A stretch of 64,000 nucleotides of DNA from Klebsormidium nitens (GCA_000708835.1 DF237383.1:1-64000); one strand, 5' to 3'. Counted from the first letter of the stretch, positions 1 to 12,675 are shown. The notes: a model not told the origin generated them from the sequence alone. A program made the numbers and translations.

Positions 1-2782
1 GGCTCTAGATCCGGATCTGATCAGAAGCCAGATCCTTCTTTCTTTTCTGTGCTGCTTTTCGGAAGAGTCAGCATGGATGGAGACCTCTCCTCTCCTCGGA
101 GATTAGGCTTGCCAAAAAATAGGAAAATCTATTTATCAGACCCCTGTGAATCTTTCCGGCTGTCAGTCAACAAGGTCGTCTAGAGTTGTCGAGATCGTGC
201 ACTGTTTGAAGAAAGGTATCGCAGCTTTACTTAAGCTCGTGATGTGGATAAACAGGTGGACGAAGCGAAGTGAGCTGACGTGGCCTTCTTGGCTCGGCAG
301 GCTTGTTGATTGCAGTGTCAATCACCTTCTTTACAATCTTTGCCGGCGTTTTCAACTCTGGAACGAATTCCAGAGCGTGCAGTAAATCTGCAAAGATGCC
401 CACTTATTGGAAGCGAGTCAGATGGATTGAAACTTTTTCAAGAGGTAACTCTTCGCGTCCACCAGGAAAAGATATGCGGAGATTTTCGGAGCCCTTCTGA
501 TCCAAAAGGACGACGCCTTCTTCATGCAAAGCTCTGATTCGTTCGAGTGCAGTGCTGGCAGTGTCGTGCTCACGGTTTGCAAGCGCCTAAGTATCATGGG
601 TATGCAAAATAATATGGCGGAAGAATCCATCAGAAATCTCCTTATTGTGTTTTTTGATGTGTTGGAAGAGGTCAAACTCCGAAAGCTTGATCTTCTTGGC
701 TCGAAGAGCTTGTCGTGAAAATGGCAATGAGGCCGCCTGGGAGTTCTCTCAAATGAGATCGGTAGGCAAGCTGGGTACCGAGGCCACTCATATGTTTCTG
801 TCACCTGTCTCCCCGAGCAAAGTGGTCTGTCCTAGTACGTGACATAGGCGTCGACAGCAGCTTGGCAGAAGTTACTAGCTTTTATCGGATTGTTCGAAGT
901 CGTTCGCAATTTGTTAGTCAGGAAACAGATGCAGTCGCAAGTTGGCCATGAATGCAAGTGTATGAGGTCTTAACCTCAGCGACGAGACGCTTGAAATGTA
1001 AGGAGCCATTGAGCGTCTGCACAGGCTATCGTACTCTGCGCGTTTCGGTTTAATTTGCGCTGTGTCTCAAATGATTAGAATGCTTAACGGTAAGGAGTTT
1101 GAAAGACAAAATGGGCTGGGGCCTGACACGCTTCCCATACACTCGTTGCTTGTTCGTTTGCGTCTCGAAGTTAACCGTGAGCTTCAGATATTTTGCTCGC
1201 TTCAGCGTCTGATTCGTTAGCCCTACGACTATGCGACCTCGGCTGTATTTAGAAAGACCCAGATCCTGAAGGAGGTCAATCAGGAGCTCTTACCTACGTT
1301 AATTTTGAAGGCTTGTCAAAATCAAGCCAGTAAAAATCTGGCTTTGAGACATGGGCTCCGGGAAACGGTGACTGGATAATCTCTCGAGCCGGATCCCAGT
1401 CGGTTCTTATGCATTCGACCGAAGGCTTTTCTAGAGGCGTGATTCTATGATACTGCCTCTTATTCTTTGTTGATATCGAAAGTGATCATTGGGGCTCGAC
1501 GCTAGTGTTGACGGGCGATGATGGGGCCCTTGTTCCGAGGATCCATGATTCCCCAGACGTGTGTAAGTTGGGGTCCACTCTTTGAGGCCGCAGACTAACT
1601 TTTGTCTCAGCGGTAACCCTGAAACTTAGTCCTCGACAGCGATCAGGAGGATGATGCAACTCGGATTGACATCTGACGCTCTCGTGCAGCTACGGGAGCC
1701 AGAGTAGGGTGGTAAGCGGTGTATTTTATCTCATGATTCGCAAGCCAATCAAGCTGGGCACGTGGCTGACCAGCGGCTGCGCCTGCGCGGCCGCGTCTCC
1801 CTTCGCGGCCGCGCGCCATTCCACGCAGCCGGCCGCGCTCCCTCGCGGACGCGCGTTGACCGCAAACGCGCGAAGCTCGTTTGGGCGCGCGCCCTTGCGA
1901 CTCTTCATTGGGCTCCTGTGCGGAACTTGCCCACCTCAGGTTGCGCCGGACCAGCACCGCCTTTCCGGGCTGGCGGCAACAGACCGGAAAGGCGGAGTCT
2001 TTGTGGGCCGGAACCAGGGCGCCGGGATCTTCCTTGCGGAATATTATTGAACTGATGGGCTCGGTGATTCAATTCTGTCATCTTCGCTTTCGGCCCTCGG
2101 TTGTCTGGCGAGTCGTGTAAGCGACGTTTCGTGCTTGTACGTAGGTCACTAAGTGTCCTCGCGCCCCACTAGCTGTATATGCCGTGTAAATTTCTCTGAC
2201 CATGATGGAGATACCGCAGTAAGGACCCTGAGTCTTGAAGTAGAAAGCCCCATAAAAGCCGCCCGCGCGGATATCTGGAGGGCAGTATTTAATTGACGCA
2301 GACGCCAGACTTTTCCTCATGGTGCTCCAAGCCGAGTTCTTGGAGGCCAATTCAGTTCCTCACAATTCGATGCATCAGGACTAATGATATTCTCCGTTCT
2401 TCCAATGGAAAGAGTAGCATCAAAGCTCTAAGCCGCGTGCAGTACTTGCCTGAGTTCAAGTGGTCGAGGGTAAATGTCGAAGTTTGCGGCAACGGGCTGC
2501 AGCTACTTTTCCTACCGTCTCAAGGTACATTCAACAAGCTCATAATATCCTTTTCTTCAGGTTACCTTCTGGGCCGAAGGAGAGAGGAAGCGGAAAAAGA
2601 TCAAAGGACGCCGACCCTTTGGGGAATTGCACTGATTCGCAATAGGTGGCATCGGAAAGGCTGCACTTGTGGCGAGTCTCTGATGGCGTTGAAGCTCGCT
2701 CGGGTTGACTAAGCGATGAATTATGCCAGATCTCAGGAGCAAAATTAAGCATCGTTTTGAGATCACCACAGATTGGAAAGAG
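1..2782. other. region without a confident gene
   Basis: No protein family was recognised on either strand. Short open frames exist, but none shows a convincing chain of splice-compatible exons. A possible exon at 301-443 (+) follows an AG acceptor, encodes a hydrophobic stretch (LLIAVSITFFTIFAGV) and ends at a GT. A separate open frame lies at 446-718. The stretch 1,770-1,900 is very GC-rich, with GCGGCCGC-type motifs, and its overlapping frames on both strands look compositional. The left edge may contain the end of a gene that starts outside the window. Confidence 0.4.
446..718 (+). CDS. unrecognised open frame, possible exon
   Basis: This open frame runs from just after a TAA at 443-445 to a TGA at 716-718. 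It includes an internal ATG at 524 and reads like ordinary protein (for example NNMAEESIRNLLIVFFDVLE), with a mixed amphipathic composition. I do not recognise a family. It could be the terminal exon of a gene running in from the left, or a chance open frame. There is no repeat or neighbouring gene to give it context. Confidence 0.2.
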
Positions 2783-3118
2783 TTAGGCGCTGACATAGCC
2801 AAGTTTGCAATTGATAAGGTTCAAGTTTGTCAGTGGCAATAATCTGAAGAGATCATGTAGGAGAACAGACCCCGCTTTTACACAAGACCGTAATCTCATC
2901 AGTAAACGCAGAGTAAGGAGATGCGCAGCCAGATCCTGTGCAGTAACTCTAGACTTTCGAGTGAAGTCGGCGATCGCTTGGAGGCACTGCCCGGCCGCAT
3001 GGAAAAGTCCTTGAGTTGAGGTGCTCGTCGATGGGCTATTATACTGTGCTTCAATCTTGTTGTATGCATACATGGCGGCCAGGCCACTCTTGGCCATCCA
3101 ATCCTTGACCTGATCATG
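2783..3118 (-). CDS. unrecognised open frame
   Basis: A minus-strand open frame of about 105-110 codons ends at a stop at 2,783. It contains a plausible protein-like segment (FHAAGQCLQAIADFTRKSRV) followed by a leucine/arginine-rich stretch. No domain, signal peptide or homologous family was recognised, and no splice-compatible neighbouring exon was found. It lies about 1.5 kb downstream of the eIF2 beta stop codon, on the same strand. It may be a small gene, a gene fragment or a chance frame. Confidence 0.2.
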   Translation of the reverse strand, partial: HDQVKDWMAKSGLAAMYAYNKIEAQYNSPSTSTSTQGLFHAAGQCLQAIADFTRKSRVTAQDLAAHLLTLRLLMRLRSCVKAGSVLLHDLFRLLPLTNLNLINCKLGYVSA

Positions 3119-4600
3119 AACCTATTTATCTCGTAACAGCATCGAAGCCAGAAAAGCAGTGGAAATGTTTGGGTCCGAGCAGCCGCGCGCAATTTATATA
3201 ACATCAGCCAGACTACCATGATTCGGGGAAGCGTACAACTGACCATGGCCAGCTGGAGGGTTATGCGTACTGGAACGTATGATTGCGGCACTACTCTACC
3301 GAACGCCTGTCATCCGACGGCCACTATAAGTCTCCAATTAACCATCCTGCACCAAGCTCGACTGATGGCTTGAGACGCATTAAATTGCATTCCAAGGATC
3401 ACTCCTTCGAACTGCAATCGGATCTATTCAAGAAGTCGGATCATAATTAATGACGCATGGATGGAAACAATATGTATGCATGCCATGCTAGGAAGCGGCC
3501 ATCATGGCACGTCATGGTGGCCCATGACGGAACGTATACGGTATGTCGATATATGGCTAGCTCAGGCTAACCGCGCCGCGCTACATGTACACAGCTAGCC
3601 TTATATATTCGTGCAGATGTATTAACAAATGAATCTTGAATACATACCCATATCAAGCTCCATACACATCCCAGGGCGCTCAGTCGCATCGACAAGACTA
3701 ACTGTTGCGCTCCTACTTGTCGAAGCGGGGGCCGGCCTGCCGGGCATCGACAATCAACTACCGTCACATGTGCAACGGCGGCTTGATGCGGTGGACTCGC
3801 GTGCAAAACGGATCGAGAAGATGCGCATGGTGGGAAAATGTTGGATTCGTTGGCTGAGCTCAGCAGCAGGCTTCACCGTGACAGTGGCACCATGTGTGAC
3901 ATATATATACGTTCGTGCCAAAAGCCCGGTGCTCAGCTAGCCTAGCAGGTGATTGAACGGATTGAGTTCCATGAAGACTACCACCCATGAACGTGGCAGT
4001 GCGGGCCCGGCTTCGCGATAACACCGTCAGTCAGGACAACACAATGCCTGGCAGGATTCAACCGGGGCGCCAAGCCGATATGGAACTACGAAGTTGGTGA
4101 AGCCTTGAAAAGAAGACAACATTGCGGTGCCCACTAAAAGTTGGATCTGTGGATGGAGTAATAAGAGTACAGGAACTACAAAGATACGTCCTGTTCAGAG
4201 TGACAAGCATTTTGAAATGGAAACCTATCAACTGCCTACAAGTACCAACTCTCGCACCGAACCCCCAGCAAGCAGCTCCTCTATTCAACCCTTCAAACCG
4301 GAGACACTTTCCATAACCCCTGTCCCCCAAATATCTGCTGCTGCCCCCCCATCGAGTCCGCTTTCTTGTTTCATGGCGCATGGAACAAGCACCGACCAGG
4401 GACTTGCCCATCACGACTGTCGCAACAAAACCACACTGCGGCGCACTGCGCCAACGACCAACCCCCATCGCCAAACGTGTCCTACCAAGCTAACGCTGTC
4501 GTACGCTTCTCCTCCTCTCAAAAACGAGTGCAAAAGCACCCGTGCGAACCGCGAAGGTTTCTCTGTCTGGTGTACTGCAGATGCGACGGGCGGGGTTTGT
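3119..4600. other. intergenic region downstream of eIF2 beta
   Basis: I see no supported gene here. The right-hand part should include the 3' untranslated region and terminator of the eIF2 beta gene, which ends at 4,601 on the minus strand. Open frames on the plus strand at about 4,127-4,795 overlap that gene's last exon and are treated as shadows. Confidence 0.5.
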
Positions 4601-7600
4601 CTATCCTGCGGTGGCCTTTCTCTTTCCGACCCTAGCTACGAAACCGGCCTTGATGGGCGCGACCGAGCGCGACGAGCCGCACTGTTCGCACCGCAGGAAG
4701 AACAGCCGGTTCTCCTTGGACAGAATGGTGTCGGGACTCTTGCACCCGTTGCACATGACGTACTCGTCTGCAAACAAACGTTGATTGACTGTTAGACGAC
4801 AGAGCTGCGTGCTTGAACTCTAAGACCGTACTAGTTCGTCAAACCCAAACGAAGTCAGAAGTTCCACTCGCCTGCTGACCACAGCAAACTAAAGCCCAGT
4901 TCTTTCCGCCTCAAGGGACCTCTCACCTCGAGGAACGACGACATAGACGCCTGTGCTTGCGCAACACTTCTATTGAGTTAGGAAGCTCCTTAAATAGAAA
5001 AACTTATCGTATTTATTTATCCTCTTGACAACAACGCCGCCAGACTGCTGCGAAAAGTATCACAAGTCAACCCAATCCGGGAAGCCCTTGGACCCGAAGT
5101 GAGCAAGCACTCAACCAATAACAGCAACGAAGCTCCAAGCGAAAAAAAGTTACACAAACAGCACCGTAAAGGAGATACGGTAGGAGGGATTGACGGCCAG
5201 ACTACTTACTGACATACCGCCGCAGGACTCCCTCAAAGACCTTGGGCAGGAAACGGCCCTTGACGACGAGGCGCTGCTGCCCGTCGAGGGAACCGCTCGT
5301 CCCCAGCTCCGCCAACAGGAAGGCCATCACGTGCTCCGGCTGACGATGCATCCTGCAGACAGACAGGGAGGCGACATTGAGCGTCAAAACGCAGTCCGCA
5401 GGGCTCTTCCAGTTATAGTGGTGTGGTTCTGAGGGGAACACTACAGGCGGAAAAGGAAGCGATCGAGTGTCACACTGATTTTCGCCTGCTTTCATTCGTA
5501 GCCCTTGAGGTGGTGCGGTTCTAAGGGATCCCTGCCTCGAGGGCGATACCCACATTGCTTCGCATCTTAGGGAGAAGAGGGAACAAAGCAAAGGCTTTCC
5601 TAACAAGGTAACGAACGCTTCCTACCGTAAGTACAGGCGGAAATTGTGCGCAATATGCGGAACCTTTTCGGCGAATCGATCACGTGGATAGCCCAAAAAG
5701 CTCGAGTTCGAAGAAACACAATTGGCTATGAAAGGAAAGGCAAGGGAATTGAACCAACAAAAGAAGCTCAATCTGCACGGGCAGCTCCCACAGGATGGAC
5801 AGATAGAGAACGCGAGCACCGCGTCGCTTCGGTGTCTTTTCGTACCATGTCGCGCCCTCGCGAAAAACCTGATTCTGTCCATATTTTTGCGGCAAGTTGC
5901 AGCTTCATGCGAGCCCTGCTCGGCCTGCAACCTGTCAGACATCACACTACGAAACACCACTCGTGCAAGCTGCGATACCCGCAGATAGCTAAAAAGTCGA
6001 AGACTTTGAGCAACTCACGTTTTGCAGAGGTCGGTGAAGTTGGCAAAGACGGTCTTCTTGGTCCCTTCCCGCAGCACCTGCGGCGGCTTCATGATGGTCC
6101 GCCGCTTCTCGCCCGCCAGCTCAGGGTTGTTCTCACGAAGAATGCCGAACACGCGGTCCAGCAGCTGCAAGCGGACCAAGGGTTAAGGGTCGCTTATGTC
6201 AAACTAGTGTACGCATTCGCCTATCAGCACTTATGACCGTTTGAAAAGGGCGAGGAGTAAACACGGGGGCCAGCAGCTGCGATAGGAGGTGGCAACCGAT
6301 GGGACGGGACTCCTTGACGGGACTCGGTCTCAATATCACGTGGCAGAACGAGCGGGTTGCGCAAAGCCCACCAAAAGAGGTAACGCCGCTACTTTTCAGG
6401 AAGGAGAAAAGGATGCAAATCGCGCGGTCCAGCTGCTGCGAGCGAGTTGGACTCCGAAGCTTGAGTGAGAGACGGTGAGAGCGACGGCCTGCTTAGGTCG
6501 AGCGTGACGTCAAATGGGCTGTCCAGGAGCTGCGTTATGTAATCAATTGTGGAAAGAGCGGGTTTGCACAAAGAGCGGGTTTGCACAAAGCAAGGTCATA
6601 CGATAACATGCAGAGCACCGGTCCAAAAAGAGCGTCCGATGGAGGCAAACTCTACAAACTGCCATTTAAACGACAAAGAGGAAGCAAGGGCCCATTGCTA
6701 AGCCTTGCGCAGCCTTATGTTGGTTTTTATTTGTTTCTCAAGAATGCTGGGAGGACTTCTTACCTCCTCATACTTGTAATCGCGATCCGTGCCCTCCCAG
6801 GGGTACTTCTTCGTCGGCTCCTCTTCTTCCTCATCATCCTCATCCTCGTGATCGGCCCCTCCCTCCTCTGCCCAATAAGAAAAGGCAAGTCAGTCTTTTG
6901 CAGAGAAGCGACCAATCCATTCTGATCGAGCTCATTGCAAGAACGAGCAGTGGCACTGCTGTCAAAGTCTGATTAGTGCCGAACGAAAGCGATTCAGTCC
7001 TTTCTTCCGATTGATACCAGTACTGCTAGAACAAGCGGAAAGACTGCGAATCAGCCAAAACGGGCGTTGAGAAAAACTGGGACCTCGACCTCCATTTTGC
7101 GTAGAATTATTGTGAAGAAAGCCGGCCCCTCTCTCCTCTGCCGTCAGAAAGCTAGTCAATCTTTCCTTTGACTGCCTACCAAGATTGCCAAAGAATGCAG
7201 AACTACTCCGTTCAAAGTCCAAACAGCGGCGAACAAACAGCCAAGGCCTCAAATTTTACATGGTGCAAAAGAGTCGTTGATGGAATCTTGCAAACGTGCA
7301 TGACAATCCTCACAAGACTGAAGCTTTCAAGATTCACGAGGTTGAGAAGGGTCCGACTTCTGTAGTAGGTCCCCTCTACGGAACTTTGTTCCCTTCCGTC
7401 CAATTCAATCAGATACCAAAATCCATAACCAAATAACAACTGTTGAAAACTTTTCTCTACAGGCATCACCAGCAGCCCCGTTCGAGCTTCAAGGTGGAAG
7501 GGAAACCCTGGAAAGGCATCGTCATTCTGGCCTTCTACTCTCAAGCTGGGGCCCTCAGTCTCAAAAGGTAACCACACCTGACTGCTCAGGACACAGCGTT

Positions 7601-10020
7601 TGCTCAGCAGATTGAGCAGGCCTGGGCAACATCATCGTTGTGCAACATCAATGTCCTGGGGACAGAACCTGACACTAGTAGCTCATATCCATTATGTGCA
7701 TTTACGGGGCTAGCAATTGAGGCAGCCTTTGACTTTCCCCGGAGTCTGGCAATACCTCGGAGTTGGCCCTTAGAGTCACTGCGGGGCTGGAAAGTCCCTA
7801 CCAGTTCTTCCGCTCGTGCATGGAATTCTGAGATGTATCTCTGGAACTCTTACGATGTGCCAAAAGAACCGATTTTTGGCAAAAGAGTAAACTTGGTATC
7901 CAGATTGCTCACCATCGTGCGCATCTTCCCCTTCCGGGGCAGCCTCCTCATCCTCCGTATGCGTCTTCTTCTTCTTCTTCTTCTTTAGAGGCAGCGAAAA
8001 CGTGGATGTCGTCACCTCCGCATCCCCCTCCGCATCCTCGCCCTCGTTCTCTTCCGGAGCCTCGTCCCCGACCTAAGAGTTCAGTTCACAGGTTAGCATA
8101 TAATCACAAACAGGGGAGAACGACAAACGTTCACCTTATCATGTCGGGGAGAGTGGAAGACCGAAGAATGACAATAAAGGACGAGTGCATGGAATGGGTT
8201 TAGAGTTCAGATCTACTTTTGAGTACTGGTACCAGTATCAGAGTTCAAATAAGTTTGTTCATGATTACAGGAGACCTATGTGTTGGTGTAAAGAGCAATT
8301 GGAATGCTTGGATGACGCTTAAGGTACATCAGCGAATCACAACTAATATCTTGACCCGAGAACTTGAATAGCATGGTGGCGGAACTGGCACCGATTGCTC
8401 ACTGCTGAGTGCTTCTTATTGGCGCTTTTGTTTGCATGGATAAAGAAGTCAGCAATTGGGATCTTCCCTCGGTCTCGCCTCTCAACTTACAGTGATGAAA
8501 ACCAGACTGAGCAGCAGGAACTTCCATACTTACGGGCTTCTTCTTCTTTTTCTTCTTCTTCAGACCGGCGAAGGAGTCCCCATCCCCGTTGGCTGCCACC
8601 TCCTCCTCACCAACTGCACAGCAACAAGTCAGGATCAGCAAAAAAAATCCTGCGAAAAATATTTGATTCATTATTACACCCAAACCTTTCCGAAGAAGCA
8701 AACCCGCCAGACCGACCGGAGACACAAGCTGCGGCAATAAATGAGAGTCATCCAAGGACCGTATCACCTAATCCATGAACCCAAGAAATCAAGTTGCAAT
8801 GAAGTCAAGCAGTTCAGCACAAACGCAAGCGTCTCAAAACTCACAGCAAGAGTACATGACTTTATGCCCAGCATGCCAGCCCCCTGCACTGCTCCCAAGG
8901 TCAGTTTGAATTTCACCATTCACAATCAGCCACCAAACACAATCAGCCAACAGCATTTCGCAAGGTCTCCATCCGCTAGCAAGTAACCATACAACCTGCT
9001 TATAAAAAACATAACAGCCCAGACAGAAACTTGCCATTCAAGTTCTCCATCTTCTCCGCCACCCCGTCCGCTTCCTCGTCCTCTGCGATTCTGACCTTCT
9101 TCTTCTTCTTCTTCTTGGAGGGATCAAAGACGCCAAGCTGCACCAGAAAGTCAAAATGGATTGTCAGAAGCAAGCTCGCATCCCTGACGTCAATATCCCT
9201 CAGCACTGGCACTCCCAGCCTAGTTCCTGGTGGAAATATGGTAATGGTGAACTTCACAGGTTAGGGTTTCTATGTAACTTGACCAGAAAATCTCCGTTTG
9301 AAAAATAAAACTTGCATTGCAGAACCTCCTAAAACCACCTCCAACAATTGCTGGGATTTACATTCTGTCGCAGCTGTGCCTCCACGAAGTTGCCTGCAAT
9401 GCAGACACTTGACCATAGGAAGCGATATCTTAACGGCAGCCGCAACCAGTTCCCACTTCAAGCGGGGTGCCACTAAAGATTGTTCAAAACAACCAGATCA
9501 TCTCAATCGGCCCCCAGTGTGAGCGGTGCAAGTAAGATGTTTGCACACTGCACCAGATGCAACACTGCCAACAGCTCCCTTTTCTGTCATTGCTGATAAA
9601 ACACGAAACCAATGACTATGAACGAGGTGGTTGTATATAGAAACTAATGGATCTTTATGAAGGTGACGGCTTCCAACTCACAGCAATTCATTCGTGAGTT
9701 GCTGATATCACAAATGGCGCCAAAGACCCAACGACACTCGTCAAGGGTCAGGGCCAGAAGCTAGCATATGTACTATTCTTATGCATAACCATATCTCCAA
9801 TCTGCAATCAATTCCTTCACTTGCAAAGAAACCTAGAAAGGAGGCACCACCAGACAAGTCAGCCGTAGAAGTACCAAATCTGCCCATGATCCAAAGTACG
9901 CTCAATAAACCATTACCAGCAGAGAAGATGCTACCACGCCAAAACGTACGAATGAAGCAAAAGGCTTACATCCTCCTTCTCCGCTTTGACTTCCACCTCT
10001 TCCTTCACTTCGTCACCCAT
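4601..10020 (-). CDS. eIF2beta: translation initiation factor eIF2 subunit beta
   Basis: This is the beta subunit of the eIF2 GTPase that carries initiator Met-tRNA to the 40S ribosome. Eight exons join in frame: 9970-10020, 9035-9137, 8534-8613, 7913-8072, 6764-6867, 6019-6164, 5210-5352 and 4601-4767, giving 317 aa. Visible hallmarks are three polylysine blocks (about residues 25-31, 70-77 and 108-114) separated by acidic stretches. In other eukaryotes these blocks bind eIF5 and eIF2B. The conserved core starts around [22 protein letters not shown]-terminal C2-C2 zinc finger (C268-x2-C271, C289-x2-C292) follows. The length lies between that of typical plant and animal proteins. The start is the first ATG of a clean MGDE N-terminus. 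Intron 2 has a GC donor (9,029-9,034), required to keep the frame. The gene is head to head with the F-box gene at 10,843. Confidence 0.96.
9029..9034 (-). other. GC-type 5' splice site, eIF2 beta intron 2
   Basis: The minus-strand donor reads ATG|GCAAGT. The exon must end in phase 1 here to join the next exon (acceptor at 8,614, GTGCAG|TTGGTG) as Val-Gly-Glu. The only nearby GT alternative gives a stop codon immediately after the junction. GC-AG introns with a strong remaining donor consensus are an established minor class spliced by the major spliceosome. Confidence 0.85.
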
Positions 10021-10842
10021 AGTGACCGCGTTACTTACACGAGGGGGCTTCCCTTGCGGTTTCAAAGTTTCCCTTCTACGTTCTTCACAACTGCACGATG
10101 AACTGGTTACAATCAGATGCCCATGATCAACCCCCTTGAGGGTGAACGCAACGTGACGTCCTGCTGTCGCGCCTTTCTCAAATCCTTGAAATTACCTTTT
10201 CAAACTTAAAGTCGGGACTCGGGAGTCGGAGAAAGCGCGGCCTAGCTCATAGCGGCATAAACAAACGAGGTGTGGGGCAAAATTGTCTCTGCAAGTTTCG
10301 ATCTCACTGTGAGTAAGCGAGTGAGTCACTCAGTGAGTGAGAGAGTGAGTGAGTGAGCTCTCGACGCATCTCGTCCATCGAGAGTGTTCCAAAAGTTTTC
10401 AGGAAGAACTTCTGCATCCTCGATGGTCTGTCTTGATCGTAAAACAGGCATCATCAACCGTCCGATGAACCCCGCGTTTCACAAGCCATATGTAAGAGCG
10501 GAGGCAGCTTCCGTGCAAGCAGCCCGCCAGGTGTTCACGATTTGGGGAGGGGATTGCTGAGTGCTCAGAGTTCGATGTGACGTCTGCATTCACCAATACC
10601 TTCTCAGAAGGCCAGCCCCCAGGATCAGCTAAGCTCTAGCTACGGCTATGGCGGTCAGAGGCGCCATGCTTTGTGCTGGCTGCTCGAGGTAACAATGGGG
10701 CTCCGGGACAATCCTTGTAGTTCTTCCCCACGAGTCTACAAATTTGAAGCAACTTTGAAGTGGCGGTGCACGAACCGTGAAGGGCAGCACTTGGGAGCAT
10801 TTGGGAGCATAGCAATTGGGGCAGTCCTACTAGCTGGCCATC
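10021..10842. promoter_or_regulatory. divergent intergenic region, eIF2 beta / F-box gene
   Basis: These 822 bases separate the start codons of two divergently transcribed genes, so they must hold both 5' leaders and promoters. A GTGA-rich microsatellite (GTGAGTGA repeats, about 10,310-10,360) lies in it. I could not identify a TATA box or defined operator with confidence. A minus-strand open frame at 10,636-11,244 runs antisense into the F-box gene and is regarded as a shadow. Confidence 0.4.
10310..10360. repeat. GTGA-type microsatellite
   Basis: An imperfect tetranucleotide tract of GTGA/GAGT units includes one reversed CACT segment, so part of it can fold back on itself. It lies about 300 bases upstream of the eIF2 beta start codon. 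Confidence 0.7.
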
Positions 10843-12675
10843 ATGAATCAGTTCACAGACGACGTCTTGCGCCACATCTTTGGTCGCCTGAGCTCCCCGG
10901 AAGCTCAAGCGGCATGCGCCCAGACCTGCAAGAGTTGGAATAGACTGGAGCGTGAAGCCAGGCGTGTAATCCATCTCAATGCAGCTGCTGGCATACTTCC
11001 CGCGCAGTTCCAATGCTCCTACCCGGGGCAATGGGTTTCTTTCACGCTGGCTGACAGTGCCCCCGTCATTGTGGAACCAGATTACAAGACTTTCAGCCTG
11101 GAAAGCTTCGGGCACAGCGCGGATCCTTGGCTCGACGTGCTGGGGTTCAAGGTGTCGCTGACATCGCTCACACTGGAGAATGTCCACGTCAGCCACGGGG
11201 CGCTGGCGGCTTTCCTCCGCCGACGAGGGGGCACTCTGAGGCACCTCCGGTTAGAAAGTGTTTCAGGGGTTGATGGCGCAGCGATGGGGTTGATCGCTGA
11301 GCACTGTCATAAGCTGGAATCTCTTGCCGTGGGCTTAGAGCTTGGCTCGAGTTTTTCCTGGGCCACACACTTCTTGTTGTCTCCTTCCAAGGGATCCCTC
11401 ACTGGCCTCTCATCCAGCGACTGGAACACTGCCCCACCCGCTCTGGTTGCCCCGCTGATCTCAGCCTTCTCAGGTCTCCAGAGCATCGACCTTTCCAGCG
11501 TGGAGATGTGGTTCTTCCAGAAGGATGGGAGCAGGATCTTCGCGGCAGTGGCAGGGCTGCCAAAGTTGACGACGCTCAAGCTCCCCTTTGCAATCGGTCA
11601 GCAGGACCTGTTGCTGTTCCAGTCAGTCCTCCTGCAAGTTTCCAAGCTCGAGTTGTTTGACGCTGAGGGTTTCGCGCAAGTGGCCCCCAGTCTCTCCTAC
11701 CTCGTAGAGCTCAGCGCGTTTGGGTCGCTAGAGAGGTATCGCCAAATAGGCCTGCGCTGCAAACGGCTTCAGACGGTTTCATTCCAGTCACAGGACGGGG
11801 AGACTGCACCAGTAGAACTGCGAGGGTTGCAATCTGTTCTGTTGGGGTGCAAGCGATTGCAGGAGCTTTCGTTGAGCGACCTGGACTTGGGGGAAATGCA
11901 TGCCGCGCACGAGATCGCGGCGATCACTGACGAGTTGTCGAGGTTAAGGGCCCTTAGGTTAGGCTGGTACTGTCACAGTCGTCCCATAGCGGTAGAACGC
12001 AGGAACACGTGTCAGATTCTAGAGAGCTGTGCAAATCTGACGCACCTTGAGTTGTCGTTTGCTTCCGAGTCCCATTCGCGCGACCAGGAGCTGGAGTCAG
12101 TGTCGCAGACGTGTAGATCGCTGCGTCATCTCAAGGTGGAGCGAGTTGGAAGCTCGGACCGCAGTCTGGCTATGATAGCGGTTAACTGCAAGGAGTTGGT
12201 TAGCTTAACCCTGGTCCAGGTAGCGGTGGGAGACGTGGCAGTAGCGGCCATTGCACGCCACTGTAAGAACTTGAAGAGCCTACGGCTGGTGGACAGCAAG
12301 CTGTCAAAGTTCGGCGTCTCAGAGCTGGCGGCGGGCCTCCCCAGTCTAGTTACGTTGACCCTGGAGAGGAAACAGAAGGCGGTGCACCATGTAGCTGGGA
12401 CATTCCGTCAGCAGCGCTTCATGCACCTTCCTCAGAGCGTGAAGCGGCCGTTTGACAAGATTGGGAGCCAGTTCACGAAGGCGAGGCCGCTCTGGGTGGC
12501 GGAGAGCTACGCGGGGGTGCACAGGGCGAGCTTGGTGGCTTACCCGGTGCTGATGTCAGGGAAGCTTTCCTGGAGCGACTGTGCGGAGGGGGACAGCAGG
12601 AGCTGGCGCACGGATCCAAGCAGGACGGTGGTCTTTGGTCCGTATGAGACGGCTGTTGTAAATAAGAACAAGTAA
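10843..12675 (+). CDS. F-box/LRR protein, single exon (610 aa)
   Basis: This is probably the substrate receptor of an SCF (SKP1-CUL1-F-box) ubiquitin ligase. The F-box occupies residues 1-45 (MNQFTDDVLRHIFGRLSS, then CAQTCKSWNRLEREARR). It is followed by irregular leucine-rich repeats over roughly residues 90-500, with typical strands such as LTSLTLENVHV, LRHLRLESVSG, LQSIDLSSVEM, LQELSLSDLDL and LKSLRLVDSKL. The last 110 residues, rich in basic and aromatic residues, do not look like LRR. The frame is uninterrupted, so the gene appears to lack coding introns, unlike most neighbours. The chosen start is the first ATG, directly at the F-box; no upstream in-frame ATG extends the domain. The substrate is unknown. 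The family assignment (FBXL type) is good, but a specific orthologue cannot be named. Confidence 0.88.
   Translation: MNQFTDDVLRHIFGRLSSPEAQAACAQTCKSWNRLEREARRVIHLNAAAGILPAQFQCSYPGQWVSFTLADSAPVIVEPDYKTFSLESFGHSADPWLDVLGFKVSLTSLTLENVHVSHGALAAFLRRRGGTLRHLRLESVSGVDGAAMGLIAEHCHKLESLAVGLELGSSFSWATHFLLSPSKGSLTGLSSSDWNTAPPALVAPLISAFSGLQSIDLSSVEMWFFQKDGSRIFAAVAGLPKLTTLKLPFAIGQQDLLLFQSVLLQVSKLELFDAEGFAQVAPSLSYLVELSAFGSLERYRQIGLRCKRLQTVSFQSQDGETAPVELRGLQSVLLGCKRLQELSLSDLDLGEMHAAHEIAAITDELSRLRALRLGWYCHSRPIAVERRNTCQILESCANLTHLELSFASESHSRDQELESVSQTCRSLRHLKVERVGSSDRSLAMIAVNCKELVSLTLVQVAVGDVAVAAIARHCKNLKSLRLVDSKLSKFGVSELAAGLPSLVTLTLERKQKAVHHVAGTFRQQRFMHLPQSVKRPFDKIGSQFTKARPLWVAESYAGVHRASLVAYPVLMSGKLSWSDCAEGDSRSWRTDPSRTVVFGPYETAVVNKNK

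Noticed and set aside
1643-2055. Overlapping frames on both strands in the GC-rich block
   Set aside because: Open frames in all directions are expected where stop codons are rare because of GC content. No domain and no splice context.
10636-11244. 202-codon minus-strand frame over the first F-box gene
   Set aside because: It is antisense to the F-box and first LRRs, with no recognisable domain.
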